Shown: positions 32,642-42,901, counted from the first letter of the stretch. The stretch is 64,000 nt of DNA from Phyllobacterium sp. T1293 (GCF_020731415.2 NZ_CP088273.1:1679001-1743000); one strand, 5' to 3'. The notes: generated by a model not told the origin, from the sequence alone. Program-made: numbers and translations.

Positions 32642-33289
32642 ATGTCACTCAAACTGTATTTTCACCCATTGTCATCCTTTTGCATGAAGGTGCTGACCGC
32701 ACTTTATGAAAACGACACACCGTTTGAGCCAAGCGTTGTCAATTTCATGGACGAAAAGGAAAGCGCCGACTTTGCCAAGATCTGGCCCGTCAGGCAGTTT
32801 CCGGTGCTACGCGATGAAGCCAAGGGGAAGACCATTCCGGAATCCAGCCTGATCATCGAATATCTGGAACAGCATTTTCCCGGCAAGGTAAAGCTTCTGC
32901 CATCGGATCAGGAACTGGCATTCGATACCCGGTTTTATGATCGCTTTTTCGATCTGCATGTGCAGGTGCCGATGCAGAAGATTGTTACGGACAATTTTCG
33001 CCCTGAAGGCCAGAATGACACCCTCGGCGTTGAATATGCCAGGCAAAAACTGCGTACCGCCTATGATATTCTGGAAAAGCATCTGGCGGGCCGGACATGG
33101 GCCACTGGCAATGACTACACCATGGCCGATTGCGCCGCTTCCCCAGCACTTTTCTATGCCAATTTCGACGTGCCGATTGGCGAGGGATATCCAAATTTGA
33201 CCGGCTATCTAGACCGGCTGATGCACAGGCCTTCCTTTGCCCGTGCGATTGAAGAGGCAACGCCCTATTTCGATATGCGGCCGGAATAA
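32642..33289 (+). CDS. glutathione S-transferase family protein
   Basis: A 215-residue GST-fold protein: a thioredoxin-like N-terminal domain (1-80) with KLYFHPLSSFCMKVLTALYE and the glutathione-binding PESSLIIEYLEQHFPG, and an all-helical C-terminal domain with TWATGNDYTMADCAASPALF, the family's N-capping region. A Ser/Cys in SSFCMK occupies the catalytic position. Its substrate is unknown. It is one of three GST-fold genes in the window, which are not close relatives of each other. Convergent with the DMT permease gene, three bases apart. Confidence 0.88.
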   Translation: MSLKLYFHPLSSFCMKVLTALYENDTPFEPSVVNFMDEKESADFAKIWPVRQFPVLRDEAKGKTIPESSLIIEYLEQHFPGKVKLLPSDQELAFDTRFYDRFFDLHVQVPMQKIVTDNFRPEGQNDTLGVEYARQKLRTAYDILEKHLAGRTWATGNDYTMADCAASPALFYANFDVPIGEGYPNLTGYLDRLMHRPSFARAIEEATPYFDMRPE

Positions 33290-33292
33290 TTC

Positions 33293-34135
33293 TCAGGCAA
33301 GGCGCATCACGGCAGCGCCAGCGGCAATCAGAGCCACGGCGATGAGGCGTTTCGCACCGATATTCTCCTTGAGAATGAAGGCGGAAATGGCCACGGCGAA
33401 CAGGATCGACGTCTCACGCAGCGCGGCGACGGCGGCGACCGGCGCCATGGTCATCGCCCACAGGGCAAGTCCGTAGGAGCCGAGCGTACCCACACCGCCG
33501 ACGGTTGCCAGCCGTGTGCGCTTGATGAAATGCGGCCAAAACTCGCCCTTGCGGGTGATGATGGTCCAAAGGAACAATGGAACGGCATTGAGTGTGAAAA
33601 CCCACATCGTATAGGCCGCCGGCGCGCCTGAATGACGAACGCCAATGCCATCAATCAACGTATAGGTGGCGATGACCAAGGCATTGATCAGCGCAAAGAC
33701 CGTGGTGGCGCGATTGGCGCCTGCTCGCCTGCGTGCCTCCAGAGCAAGCACCAGCACGCCGCAGCAAATCAGGGCAATGCCGGACCATTTTTGCGCGGAC
33801 AGAAACTCGCCAACCAGTGGCCCGCTGGCAATGGCTACAAACAGCGGTGCAGTACCGCGCATGATCGGATAGGCCTGGCTCATGTCTCCACTGCGATAGG
33901 CGGCGGCAACGAGTGCGAGATAAACCAGCTGCACGACTGCGGAACCAGCCAGAAACGGCCAACTTTCACGCGCCGGAGCGGGCAGGAACGGCAGGCAAAC
34001 AACTGCGATCACCCCAGCTGAGGTGACCACGACCACCGTATTGAGAAATTTATCGCCCTCAGATTTGACAACAGCATTCCAGCTTGCATGCAGAAACGCA
34101 GCAAACAGGACGATGAGAACAACAGTTCCAGACAT
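33293..34135 (-). CDS. EamA/DMT-family permease
   Basis: A 280-residue membrane protein with ten predicted helices arranged as two EamA repeats, each ending in a helix rich in Gly and Ala (SGPLVGEFLSAQKWSGIALICCG in the first, EENIGAKR-like KENIGAKRLIAVALIAAGA in the second). It probably exports a small metabolite or amino acid. The ATG at 34135 is used; a TTG two codons upstream is possible. Confidence 0.85.
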   Translation of the reverse strand: MSGTVVLIVLFAAFLHASWNAVVKSEGDKFLNTVVVVTSAGVIAVVCLPFLPAPARESWPFLAGSAVVQLVYLALVAAAYRSGDMSQAYPIMRGTAPLFVAIASGPLVGEFLSAQKWSGIALICCGVLVLALEARRRAGANRATTVFALINALVIATYTLIDGIGVRHSGAPAAYTMWVFTLNAVPLFLWTIITRKGEFWPHFIKRTRLATVGGVGTLGSYGLALWAMTMAPVAAVAALRETSILFAVAISAFILKENIGAKRLIAVALIAAGAAVMRLA

Positions 34136-34237
34136 GATCAAACCCCGACACGCCAGCTATTTGCGTGTTCCATGTGCTCAATGACACATCTGGGGCAGAT
34201 GGCAAATTGGATAATCTGACGTTTAACATCAGTCGTT

Positions 34238-34768
34238 CTAAACGGCGTTGATTGCGTCCACAAAACCGGCAAGACTGTCGCGCAATTGGCCGCCGAATTC
34301 TTTGCTTTTGGCGATGCCGTCAGCATCGAGTTTCTTGCCTTTGAGCGGCAAGGTGAGCGATGCATTGATGACCACGCGGGCAGACATCGTCATCAGAACT
34401 TCCATAAGCAGCGGCGTGATGCGCTCCGACTGCGGCGACGTATTAATCAGAAGAACCGGCTTTTCCGGAAATTCAACACATGAAACCAGCCAGTCCAGCA
34501 TATTCTTGAAACTGCCGGGAATGCCATGGGCATATTCCGGGCAGGAAATGATCAAGCCATCGGCAGCGCCGACCTGTTTTCGCAGCGCTACTATCTTTTT
34601 AGGCGGACTATCGCCGTCAAGATCGGGATTGAAGGGCGGCAAACCTGCCAAACCCTTGTAAAGAGCGATGCTCACATCAGCAGGTGCCAGTTTCATACAG
34701 GCCTCCAGAACACTCGTGTTCATGGAAACGGCACGCAGGCTACCGGAAATAGCGAGAAGCTTTGTCAT
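34238..34768 (-). CDS. NADPH-dependent FMN reductase family protein
   Basis: A 176-residue flavodoxin-fold protein with the phosphate-binding GSLRAVSMNTSVLEA, the substrate/cofactor loop SCPEYAHGIPGSFKNMLDW and a C-terminal helix. Enzymes of this family reduce FMN or quinones using NADPH, and some supply FMNH2 to two-component monooxygenases. It is far from the NtaA-like genes and not in their operon, so a functional link is only possible. Confidence 0.87.
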   Translation of the reverse strand: MTKLLAISGSLRAVSMNTSVLEACMKLAPADVSIALYKGLAGLPPFNPDLDGDSPPKKIVALRKQVGAADGLIISCPEYAHGIPGSFKNMLDWLVSCVEFPEKPVLLINTSPQSERITPLLMEVLMTMSARVVINASLTLPLKGKKLDADGIAKSKEFGGQLRDSLAGFVDAINAV

Positions 34769-34856
34769 GGAAAGGCCTTGCAGTGGGAATCATTTTGGAT
34801 CATCAGCATAACCGAGTTGCTTGCGATAGCACCAACATCATGACAGAAGCTGAGCC

Positions 34857-35717
34857 ATGAACTACCGCCACGCCTATCATGCCGGCAATTTCGCCGATGT
34901 TGTCAAACACATTATCCTGACACGGATTGTGCTGTATATGCAGCGCAAAGACCATGCTTTTCGCGTTATTGATACCCATGCGGGTATCGGGCGCTACGAT
35001 CTCAAAGGAACGGAAGCGGGCAAGACAGGTGAATGGCAAAACGGCATCGGCCGCCTGCTTGACACCAAGCTTGATGCAACTGTCGCCGATCTGATCAAAC
35101 CCTATCTCGATATTGTCCGCGCCGAGAATGCCGACGGCACAATTCGCCATTATCCCGGATCGCCGCTGCTCGTGCGGCACCTGTTGCGCAAGCAGGATCG
35201 TCTGTCCGCACTGGAATTGCATCCGGATGATGCGCGAACCCTTGCCGCCCTGTTCGAGGGCGATGTGCAGGTACGCGTCACGGAGCTTGATGGCTGGCTG
35301 GCGCTTGGTGCGCATCTGCCGCCGAAGGAAAAGCGCGGCCTCATTCTTGTTGATCCGCCTTTTGAAGTGGGCGGCGAATTTGATCGTCTGGTTGAGGGCC
35401 TTGTTAAAGCCCACCGGCGTTTTGCCGGCGGCACCTATGCTTTCTGGTACCCGGTCAAGGACCGCATGGAGGTGAAGCGTTTTGTCTCAGCCCTGCACGA
35501 CACCGGCATTCCGAAAATCCTGCGCGCGGAATTGATGATTCGTGCGCCCTCGCCCGAACAGCGGCTGGATGGCACGGGAATGATCATCGTCAACCCGCCT
35601 TTCACACTGGACGACGAGCTTAGAACTGTTTTACCTGCGTTGTCGAAAGTCCTCAGTGACGGACAGAATGCGGGTTTCACCCTCGATTGGGTCCGCGGCG
35701 AGCAAGTTGGTGCTTGA
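34857..35717 (+). CDS. rlmJ: 23S rRNA (adenine(2030)-N6)-methyltransferase
   Basis: A 286-residue RlmJ: the opening MNYRHAYHAGNFADVVKH is the family signature. A SAM-binding region IDTHAGIGRYDL and the catalytic DPPFE motif (LVDPPFEVGGEF) follow. It methylates A2030 of 23S rRNA. Length and end (GFTLDWVRGEQVGA) fit the family. It is monocistronic, divergent from the FMN reductase gene. Confidence 0.92.
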   Translation: MNYRHAYHAGNFADVVKHIILTRIVLYMQRKDHAFRVIDTHAGIGRYDLKGTEAGKTGEWQNGIGRLLDTKLDATVADLIKPYLDIVRAENADGTIRHYPGSPLLVRHLLRKQDRLSALELHPDDARTLAALFEGDVQVRVTELDGWLALGAHLPPKEKRGLILVDPPFEVGGEFDRLVEGLVKAHRRFAGGTYAFWYPVKDRMEVKRFVSALHDTGIPKILRAELMIRAPSPEQRLDGTGMIIVNPPFTLDDELRTVLPALSKVLSDGQNAGFTLDWVRGEQVGA

Positions 35718-35786
35718 CCGCAGGCACCGGCTGTTCGACATTGGTCTCAAATTAATACCTTGTATACCCTATGGAGAGTGACCCCG

Positions 35787-36248
35787 ATGGCACGCGTTTC
35801 CACCCTTCTCGCCACAGCTTTTAGCACCGCTCTGGGCGCTGCTCTGGCAGTTTCATCCGTCGTTCCGGCATTATCAGCCGATTATCTCGAACGCGCACCC
35901 AGCCAGACCTATGACGACACATGCGGCCGCTCAGGCGTTCTCAACCGTATCGCCAGCCGATTCTCCTATCAGGTCCATCATGTTCCCGGCCTGCAGCAGG
36001 TAGCCATTCAGGATTTCAGCGAAGTCCATCAGCAGCGCTATGAGCCAAGCCGCGATCCGGAAATGTCGGCTGTCTCACGCTATTATTGCCAGGCGACCGC
36101 ACATCTCTCCGATGGCAATCAGCGTCCGGTCTGGTATGTGGTTGAAGAAGGCATGGGCTATGCGTCCATCGGCAACAATGTCGAGTTCTGCGTTGCCGGT
36201 TTCGACCGCTGGAATGTTTACAACGGCGGCTGCCGCAGCCTGAAATGA
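35787..36248 (+). CDS. secreted hypothetical protein
   Basis: A 153-residue protein with a signal peptide (ending ALSADY) and four cysteines in the mature part (DTCGRSG, YYCQATA, EFCVAGF, GGCRSLK), probably two disulphides. The middle has HVPGLQQVAIQDFSEVHQQR. It is found in rhizobia without known role. It precedes the RNase T2 gene by 13 bases in the same direction, so both are likely one operon of exported proteins. Confidence 0.72.
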   Translation: MARVSTLLATAFSTALGAALAVSSVVPALSADYLERAPSQTYDDTCGRSGVLNRIASRFSYQVHHVPGLQQVAIQDFSEVHQQRYEPSRDPEMSAVSRYYCQATAHLSDGNQRPVWYVVEEGMGYASIGNNVEFCVAGFDRWNVYNGGCRSLK

Positions 36249-36261
36249 GCCGTGATCACTG

Positions 36262-37005
36262 ATGCAGATCGGCAGGCTGGCCCGCTACGCCCTGTTTGCG
36301 GCCCTTCTTGGCCTGTCCGTGCTGACGTATCTGCGCGAACAACGGCCCCGGGAAAATGCTGTTAACCAGCAAACGCCCGAGGCGATTGCGACAAGCGAGC
36401 GGCAAACACCAGCATCTCCAGCGGCATCCGTGCCCATTGGCAAGGGCTTTGATTTTTACGTTCTCGCCCTCTCCTGGTCACCAAGCTATTGCGCTTCGGA
36501 AGGGTCAAACGCCAACCGGCAGCAATGTTCGACCAACCGCCCCTATGGTTTTGTCGTACACGGGCTTTGGCCGCAATATGAACAGGGTTATCCGCAGGAT
36601 TGCGACACATCCGAGCGCGATGTGCCGTTCAGCCGGGCAAAGCAGCTCTCTGACATTATGCCATCAGCAGGGCTTGTCACCTATGAGTGGCGCAAGCACG
36701 GCAGCTGTACCGGATTGAGCCAGCAGGATTATTTTTCGGTGATGCGACAGGCGGTATCACGGGTTTCCATTCCCTCCGCCTATAGTCAGCCAACCCAGCG
36801 GGCACCGGTTAATCCGCAGGTGGTGGAACAGGCCTTCATTGCCGCCAACCCCGGTATGAGCAGCGATGCCGTTTCGATCACATGCGATAGGGATTACCTG
36901 CGCGAGGTGCGTGTCTGCCTGACCAAGGATCTTCAGTTCAGAGGCTGTCCGGAGGTGGAACGCTCATCCTGCCGCAAACGATCCGTTGATATGCCGGGGC
37001 AATAG
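36262..37005 (+). CDS. ribonuclease T2 family protein
   Basis: A 247-residue exported endoribonuclease. It has an N-terminal hydrophobic segment (signal or anchor, 8-24), a linker rich in Pro and Ala, then the T2 domain with CAS I FVVHGLWPQ (97-105, His100) and CAS II YEWRKHGSC (141-149, Glu142, His146) as catalytic blocks. It has the usual cysteine set for disulphides. It cleaves RNA without base specificity by a cyclic phosphate route, in the periplasm or outside. Uncommon but known in rhizobia. Confidence 0.9.
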   Translation: MQIGRLARYALFAALLGLSVLTYLREQRPRENAVNQQTPEAIATSERQTPASPAASVPIGKGFDFYVLALSWSPSYCASEGSNANRQQCSTNRPYGFVVHGLWPQYEQGYPQDCDTSERDVPFSRAKQLSDIMPSAGLVTYEWRKHGSCTGLSQQDYFSVMRQAVSRVSIPSAYSQPTQRAPVNPQVVEQAFIAANPGMSSDAVSITCDRDYLREVRVCLTKDLQFRGCPEVERSSCRKRSVDMPGQ

Positions 37006-37024
37006 GTTGCGTTGAGTGTGTGGG

Positions 37025-37181
37025 TGGTTTGTGTTCCGTGGTTCGACATAACAACCATGAGGCCCTTCGACAGGCTCAGGATAAGGGGCGCTAAATTCTG
37101 CACCCCCTTTACGCTGCAATCTTGATGATTAGCGTTGCATCCTCACTCTCCCTCATGGTGAGCTTGTCGAACCACGAACCA
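37025..37181. repeat. long palindromic intergenic repeat, copy B
   Basis: The right arm (37141-37181) matches copy A closely (CACTCTCCCTCATGGTGAGC, then TTGTCGAACCACGAACC). The left arm carries the variant CATAACAACC in place of CAAGCTCACC and has been partly replaced by a segment with CCCTTCGACAGGCTCAGGAT. It lies between the RNase T2 and GST genes. Confidence 0.8.
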
Positions 37182-37278
37182 TAGCTTCGCCACACTGAAC
37201 ATACCGCGCTGAACGCTTTGCTAAAAACCGACACAGGTTTACCGTCAATCATCGAATCGCCAACTCTGGAGCGTCATT

Positions 37279-37875
37279 GTGACGAAAGTTCTTTATTCCC
37301 CCGCCTCGCCCTACAGCACCAAGGTGCGCATGGCGGCTCATTATGCTGGCATACCGGTTGAAAGTATTCTTGTAGACACCAATGCCGCCCCAGCCGATCT
37401 GATCAATGCCAATCCGCTGGGCAAGATTCCAACACTCATTCTCGACGATGGCCGATCAATTTATGATAGCCGCGTCATCACCCAGTATTTCAACCGCATT
37501 TCCGGCAACAAGATTTTTCCGCGCAATGCGGAAAAACGGCTTGAGGCGGAGCAGCTGGAATCCATTGCGGACGGTCTGTGCGATGTCCTGCTCGCCCATG
37601 TCTATGAACGCCGTTTCCATCCGGAAGAGAAAATCCATCAGCCATGGCTCGACTGGCAATGGGCGAAGGCGATTCGTGTGCTCGATTATCTGAACGCAGC
37701 ACCGCCGCGTCTGAGCAAAAAACTTAATGGCGGTCATATTGCGCTGGCTGCTGCCCTTGCCTATGCGACATTGCGCTTTGAAGGCAAATGGGAAAAGGGC
37801 CGTTCTAAACTCAAGCGCTGGCAAAAACGCTTTGAAGAACTGCACCCGGAGCTTGCCGCACTTTTACCGAAATGA
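37279..37875 (+). CDS. glutathione S-transferase family protein
   Basis: A 198-residue GST-fold protein: VLYSPASPYSTKVRMAAHYAG in the thioredoxin domain, with a Ser at the catalytic site, then NPLGKIPTLILDDGRSIYDSRVI, the glutathione-binding block. The C-terminal helical domain ends HPELAALLPK. It starts with GTG, preceded by GGAG. Closest to the YibF-like GST group. Its substrate is unknown. Confidence 0.88.
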   Translation: MTKVLYSPASPYSTKVRMAAHYAGIPVESILVDTNAAPADLINANPLGKIPTLILDDGRSIYDSRVITQYFNRISGNKIFPRNAEKRLEAEQLESIADGLCDVLLAHVYERRFHPEEKIHQPWLDWQWAKAIRVLDYLNAAPPRLSKKLNGGHIALAAALAYATLRFEGKWEKGRSKLKRWQKRFEELHPELAALLPK

Positions 37876-37892
37876 ATCCAACCCAACAAAAA

Positions 37893-37916
37893 AGCCGGAC
37901 AGTTTCCTGTCCGGCT
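37893..37916. terminator. bidirectional terminator
   Basis: A perfect 10-base-pair stem (37893-37902 with 37907-37916) with loop TTTC, A-run before and T-run after, between the convergent GST and Omp25 genes. Confidence 0.92.
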
Positions 37917-37937
37917 CTTTTCTGGATCAAATTCTGA

Positions 37938-38579
37938 TTAGAACTTGTAACCGACACCAACGCGAACTTCGTTCGTGGTGATCTTGTTCGAGACACTATC
38001 GATGCCACCGAGATCATAGTCTTTCTTGCCATAATCGGAGTAGCGATATTCAACGCGACCAACGATGTTCTGGGTGATCTTGGCTTCTGCACCGGCACCG
38101 GCTGTCCAGCCGATGTGAGTCTTGCTTTCGCTGCCCAGAGGACCGGAGAGCTTGCTGTCCATAATCGCAACACCGCCTGTACCGTAGAGCAGGACCGGAT
38201 CAAGAGCGATACCGGCACGGGCACGAACCGAACCTTCAACGCCCTGCTTCGCCCGGTAGCCGAAATTGCGTTCCTTGGCACCGGAATAGCCGACGTCACC
38301 TTCAACACCGTACACGAACTGGCCGTTCTGCAGGTTGTAGCCGCCGTAAGCACCGCCCTTGAAGCCATCGGCATCAAGTTTGCCGGCGCTGGTCTTGTTC
38401 TTGTTCCAGCCGTAGCCGCCATAGGCACCGATGTAAGCACCGGACCAATCGGCCTGAGGCGCCTGGTATGCAGCTTCAGGCGCAGGAGCCTGTTCAGTAA
38501 TAATGTCAGCAGCCAGAACTGGGGCGGAGAGCGTCAGCACAGCCGCCGAAGCGAGGATCATTGTCTTAAGAGTGCGCAT
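37938..38579 (-). CDS. Omp25/RopB-type outer membrane beta-barrel protein
   Basis: A 213-residue outer membrane protein with a signal peptide (ending APVLAAD), a short Pro/Ala/Gln linker and an eight-strand barrel of the OmpA-like/Omp25 group. Marks are WSGAYIGAYGGYGW at the first strand and the terminal phenylalanine (VRVGVGYKF) recognised by the BAM complex. Members are abundant surface proteins in Brucella and rhizobia. The 500 bases upstream are AT-rich and free of genes, consistent with a strong promoter. Confidence 0.92.
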   Translation of the reverse strand: MRTLKTMILASAAVLTLSAPVLAADIITEQAPAPEAAYQAPQADWSGAYIGAYGGYGWNKNKTSAGKLDADGFKGGAYGGYNLQNGQFVYGVEGDVGYSGAKERNFGYRAKQGVEGSVRARAGIALDPVLLYGTGGVAIMDSKLSGPLGSESKTHIGWTAGAGAEAKITQNIVGRVEYRYSDYGKKDYDLGGIDSVSNKITTNEVRVGVGYKF

Positions 38580-39080
38580 GGCAATCTCCTTATTTGAACT
38601 CTTTTACACGGAGCGGGCACTTGGTCGGGGGGAAAAAACCAAAACTTGCGTCCGCTGAACGAGATGGACATTCGCTCCGCATTGTGGCGGCACTTGCTCC
38701 GGACTGTGAAAAGAAACTGTCGAGAAAATGGCAGAAATGCGATGTGTTTATTATGCAACATGTCGAATTTACGAATGATTTCAAATGGATAAAAATAACC
38801 CAACAAAATAGAATTTGCGAAATATTTGCGTAAAATTTATCGCAAAGTCTGAAAATCGGTGTTTTCAATATAGTATACTTAATGGTTACTTAAACTTTTC
38901 ATTACTCTTGAACCCGCCGTTCACTTCCCACCGTTATACGTGCTTTGAAAGAGGAAAAATGCCGCGACGGATACGAATGACTTTGATATTTCATTTGTCA
39001 TTGCAGCCGCAGCCACACCCTCGCGCTTTCGCTATATCCTCCCTATATTCAGGGGTGAATCGCAGCATCAGGAGAGCCAC
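38580..39080. other. AT-rich promoter region between Omp25 gene and SDR gene
   Basis: About 500 bases with only short frames of no coding character. It must hold the divergent promoters of the Omp25-type gene and of the SDR-uvrC transcript. The last 150 bases before the SDR start are more GC-rich. Confidence 0.5.
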
Positions 39081-39845
39081 TTGCAGACAGATAAGACCGT
39101 TGTTCTTGTAACGGGTGGGGCAAAACGTGTTGGCAAGGCGATTGTAGAAAATCTGGCCGCCAATGGTTTTGCCGTGGCTATTCATTGCAATCATTCGCTG
39201 GAAGAAGGTCAGGCGCTGCTGGAAACGGTTCAGGCGGCGGGTGGAACTGCAGCCGTGGTTCAGGCAGACCTTACCGACAGTGCATCGGTACGCGGTTTGA
39301 TTGGAAGCGCTGAGGATGCGCTTGGTCCCGTCGAAATCCTCGTCAACAATGCCTCGATTTTTCAGGACGATGGTTTTGGCGATTTCGATGATGAACGCTG
39401 GAACAGGCACTTTGCGGTGCATGTAAAAGCACCCGTTCTGCTGGCGGATGCCATGCAGGCAGCACTTCCGCACGGGGAAAGCGGCCTCATTGTCAATATT
39501 ATCGACCAGCGCGTTTGGAAGCTTACGCCCAAATTCATCTCCTATACCCTGTCAAAGGCTGCCTTATGGACAGCAACCCAGACCATGGCGCAGGCGCTCG
39601 CTCCGCATATCCGCGTCAATGCCATTGGTCCGGGACCAACAATGCAGGGAGAACGTCAGGAGAGAATCGATTTTGAACAACAAGTTGATGGCCTGCTGTT
39701 GAAACACGGGCCCGATCTGTCAGAATTTGGCAATACGATCCGCTATCTCTGGCAGACTCGCTCCGTGACCGGGCAAATGATTGCATTGGATGGCGGGCAG
39801 CATCTGGCGTGGGAGACGCCGGATGTCACAGGAATGGCAGAATGA
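39081..39845 (+). CDS. SDR-family reductase, FolM/pteridine-reductase-like
   Basis: A 254-residue short-chain dehydrogenase: cofactor loop [22 protein letters not shown], and catalytic SYTLSKAAL (Tyr-x3-Lys). [15 protein letters not shown] and [15 protein letters not shown] match dihydromonapterin reductase (FolM) and pteridine reductases better than FabG, so pterin reduction is the best guess. The start is a TTG with CAGGAGAGC eight bases before. Its stop overlaps the uvrC start by four bases, an arrangement often seen in rhizobia. Confidence 0.82.
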   Translation: MQTDKTVVLVTGGAKRVGKAIVENLAANGFAVAIHCNHSLEEGQALLETVQAAGGTAAVVQADLTDSASVRGLIGSAEDALGPVEILVNNASIFQDDGFGDFDDERWNRHFAVHVKAPVLLADAMQAALPHGESGLIVNIIDQRVWKLTPKFISYTLSKAALWTATQTMAQALAPHIRVNAIGPGPTMQGERQERIDFEQQVDGLLLKHGPDLSEFGNTIRYLWQTRSVTGQMIALDGGQHLAWETPDVTGMAE

Positions 39846-41947
39846 ACAAAGCACCCAATCATCCAATCATCGATCCGGTACCACCGCTTTCCCCTGACGG
39901 GAACGAGGAGGATATCGGCGTGATGCTGGATGATGAAGGCCCGCTTGCTGCGGAGAACAGTGAGCCGATCCGCGACGTTGCGGCGCTGATCAATGCGATC
40001 GAGTGGGATTCCAGCGTTGAAAGCGATGGTACCAGTGGCGCCGATGTCATTGGCGAACTGGTCAAGCGGCTGCCAAACAAGCCTGGTGTCTATCGCATGT
40101 TCAATCAGGATGGCGACGTGCTCTATGTGGGCAAAGCGCGCAACCTGAAAAAGCGTGTTTCGAACTATGCGCGCGGTCAGGGACACAATAACCGCATTGC
40201 CCGTATGATCCGCGAAACCATGAAAATGGAGTTCGTTGTCACCCGCACCGAGACGGAAGCGCTGCTTCTGGAAGCGAATCTCATCAAGCGCTTACGTCCG
40301 CGCTTTAATGTTCTGATGCGGGATGACAAATCCTTCCCCTATATCCTGCTGACAGCGCCGAAACAGACAGATCGGCGGCTTGCACCGGGTATTTTCAAGC
40401 ATCGCGGTGCCCGATCCTCGAAGGGCGACTATTTTGGTCCCTTCGCCTCGGCGGGAGCTGTTGGGCGCACGATCAATGCCTTGCAGCGGGCATTTCTGCT
40501 GCGAACCTGCACCGATTCTTTTTACGAGAACCGCACACGCCCCTGTCTGCTCTACCAGATCAAGCGCTGCTCCGGTCCATGCACCAATGAAATCAGCGAA
40601 GCGGAGTATGATGAGCTGGTCAGCGAGACCAAGGCTTTTCTGTCAGGCAAAAGTCAGGCGGTCAAAACCCATCTCTCCGACGCCATGCGCGAAGCTTCCG
40701 CCGCGCTGGATTTTGAACGGGCTGCCGTCTACCGCGACCGCCTGTCATCCCTTTCCCATGTCCAGTCGCATTCGGGCATCAACCCGCAATCGGTGGAAGA
40801 AGCCGACGTGTTCGCCATTTTTCAGGATGGCGGTGTGACCTGTATTCAGGTGTTCTTTTTCAGAACCGGCCAGAACTGGGGCAACCGCGCTTACTATCCG
40901 AAGGCAGACTCATCACTCTCGAGCGCAGAGGTTCTGGGGGCGTTTCTGGCGCAATTCTACGATGACAAGCCCTGCCCTTCGCTGATCATGCTGTCGGAAA
41001 CGGTCGAGGATCAGGAACTGCTCGGCGTGGCACTGACAGCAAAATCAGACCGCAAGGTGACAATCACGGTGCCGCAGCGCGGCGAGAAGAAAGATCTTGT
41101 GGAACATGCGCTCAGCAATGCGCGCGAAGCGCTTGGTCGCCAGCTTGCCGAAACCTCGTCGCAGTCGCGTTTGCTCAAGGGCGTTGCAGAAACGTTCGGC
41201 TTGGAGAAAACACCACGCCGCATCGAGGTCTACGATAACTCCCACATCATGGGCACCAACGCCATTGGCGGCATGATCGTTGCCGGACCAGAGGGCTTTG
41301 TCAAAAACCAGTACCGCAAGTTCAACATCCGCTCGACCGATATCACCCCCGGCGACGATTTCGGCATGATGAAGGAAGTGATCGAGCGCCGGTTCAGCCG
41401 TCTGGTCAAAGAGCACGGCACGCCCGAGAACAAGGATATGCCCGATACGGCTGATATCGAGATTGACGAATTCGATGATGATTCCGACGCCTTCCCCGCA
41501 TGGCCGGATATTATCCTGATCGACGGCGGTCAGGGGCAGATGAGTGCCGTGCGCGGCATTCTTCAGGAAATGGGGCTTACCGACAAGGTAACGGCCATTG
41601 GCGTGGCCAAGGGTGTCGACCGTGATGCCGGACGCGAACGGTTTTTCATGGAAGGCAAGCAATCCTTCACCCTGCCGCCACGCGATCCCGTCCTTTACTT
41701 CCTGCAACGCCTGCGCGACGAGGCACACCGTTTTGCCATCGGCACACACCGGGCGAAGCGCAAGAAGGAAATGATCAAGAATCCGCTGGATGAGATCGCC
41801 GGCATCGGCCCTTCACGAAAACGTGCGCTGCTTCATCAATTTGGCACAGCAAAGGCGATATCACAGGCTGCTGTCGAAGATTTGATGAAGGTAGACGGGA
41901 TATCGGAAGCAATGGCTATTACTATTCGCGATCATTTTCGCAGTTAG
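39842..41947 (+). CDS. uvrC: excinuclease ABC subunit C
   Basis: A 701-residue UvrC, which makes both incisions in nucleotide excision repair. Domains in order: an N-terminal extension of about 75 residues usual in rhizobia; GIY-YIG nuclease ([20 protein letters not shown]); a Cys-rich part with [13 protein letters not shown]; a UVR motif ([17 protein letters not shown]); the RNase H-like C-terminal nuclease ([20 protein letters not shown]); and two helix-hairpin-helix motifs ([20 protein letters not shown]). The ATG overlaps the TGA of the SDR gene. Confidence 0.95.
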   Translation: MNKAPNHPIIDPVPPLSPDGNEEDIGVMLDDEGPLAAENSEPIRDVAALINAIEWDSSVESDGTSGADVIGELVKRLPNKPGVYRMFNQDGDVLYVGKARNLKKRVSNYARGQGHNNRIARMIRETMKMEFVVTRTETEALLLEANLIKRLRPRFNVLMRDDKSFPYILLTAPKQTDRRLAPGIFKHRGARSSKGDYFGPFASAGAVGRTINALQRAFLLRTCTDSFYENRTRPCLLYQIKRCSGPCTNEISEAEYDELVSETKAFLSGKSQAVKTHLSDAMREASAALDFERAAVYRDRLSSLSHVQSHSGINPQSVEEADVFAIFQDGGVTCIQVFFFRTGQNWGNRAYYPKADSSLSSAEVLGAFLAQFYDDKPCPSLIMLSETVEDQELLGVALTAKSDRKVTITVPQRGEKKDLVEHALSNAREALGRQLAETSSQSRLLKGVAETFGLEKTPRRIEVYDNSHIMGTNAIGGMIVAGPEGFVKNQYRKFNIRSTDITPGDDFGMMKEVIERRFSRLVKEHGTPENKDMPDTADIEIDEFDDDSDAFPAWPDIILIDGGQGQMSAVRGILQEMGLTDKVTAIGVAKGVDRDAGRERFFMEGKQSFTLPPRDPVLYFLQRLRDEAHRFAIGTHRAKRKKEMIKNPLDEIAGIGPSRKRALLHQFGTAKAISQAAVEDLMKVDGISEAMAITIRDHFRS

Positions 41948-42057
41948 CGCGTTTACTTATTGAAAACGGGACATAATTGCGCCCGACTCCGTGACGATGA
42001 GCTTGACGTTTGACGGACAAGCCCGTTTGATCGGCACTGATTTGATTGGTTGGAAAT

Positions 42058-42642
42058 ATGCCCAAGAACAACGCTTACTCATTGCCGAACCTGTTGACCT
42101 ACGGGCGCATTCTTGCGGTGCCACTGGTCGTTCTCTGTTTCTTCCTTGAAGGCAGTCTGCAATCGAGTGATGCAGCCCGCTGGGGTGCATTGGCCATTTT
42201 TGCCATCGCCAGTATCACCGATTTCTTTGACGGCTATCTCGCCCGTATCTGGAAACAGACATCAACCATCGGCCGTATGCTTGATCCGATTGCCGACAAA
42301 CTGCTCGTCTCGGCCTGTCTGTTGCTGCTTGCGGCGGACGGAACCATTGCAGGGTGGACGCTATGGGCCGCCATCATCATCCTTTGCCGCGAAATTCTTG
42401 TCTCTGGCCTGCGCGAATATCTGGCGGAGCTGAAAGTCAGCGTACCCGTCAGCCAGTTGGCGAAGTGGAAAACGACAATCCAGATGTTTGCCGTTGCCAT
42501 TCTTCTGGCCGGGCCAGCGGGCGACAAGATTCTGCCCTACACGACGCAGTTCGGCATTGCCCTGCTCTGGGTTGCCGCGCTTGTTACGCTTTATACCGGC
42601 TGGGACTATTTCCGCGCCGGTCTGAAACATGTGGTAGACTAA
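42058..42642 (+). CDS. pgsA: CDP-diacylglycerol-glycerol-3-phosphate 3-phosphatidyltransferase
   Basis: A 194-residue membrane enzyme that makes phosphatidylglycerol phosphate, the first step to phosphatidylglycerol and cardiolipin. The signature D-G-x2-A-R-x8-G-x3-D-x3-D is seen as DFFDGYLARIWKQTSTIGRM followed by LDPIADK. NLLTYGRILAVPLVV at the N-terminus is typical of PgsA. It starts at the ATG at 42058. The order uvrC-pgsA-moaD-moaE is classical for this order of bacteria. Confidence 0.93.
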   Translation: MPKNNAYSLPNLLTYGRILAVPLVVLCFFLEGSLQSSDAARWGALAIFAIASITDFFDGYLARIWKQTSTIGRMLDPIADKLLVSACLLLLAADGTIAGWTLWAAIIILCREILVSGLREYLAELKVSVPVSQLAKWKTTIQMFAVAILLAGPAGDKILPYTTQFGIALLWVAALVTLYTGWDYFRAGLKHVVD

Positions 42643-42646
42643 GCTT

Positions 42647-42901
42647 ATGACCAAACTCGTTTATTTCGCATGGGTGCGCGAGCGGATCGGCAAGGGGGAA
42701 GAAGACATCGAACTCCCCGCCTCTGTCGTGACCGTGCGTGACTTGCTGAGCCATCTCAAAACCCGCGGCGAAGAATATGAACAGGCGCTGGAATATCAGG
42801 ATGTGATCCGCGTTGCCATCAATCAGGAGCATGTTGATCACAAGACGCCCATCAACGGTGCGCATGAGATTGCGCTGTTTCCGCCCATGACCGGTGGCTG
42901 A
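42647..42901 (+). CDS. moaD: molybdopterin synthase, small subunit
   Basis: An 84-residue ubiquitin-like sulphur carrier that ends in Gly-Gly (PPMTGG), where the thiocarboxylate is formed. It supplies sulphur to precursor Z in molybdopterin synthesis. It lies four bases after pgsA and directly before moaE, its partner. Confidence 0.93.
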   Translation: MTKLVYFAWVRERIGKGEEDIELPASVVTVRDLLSHLKTRGEEYEQALEYQDVIRVAINQEHVDHKTPINGAHEIALFPPMTGG

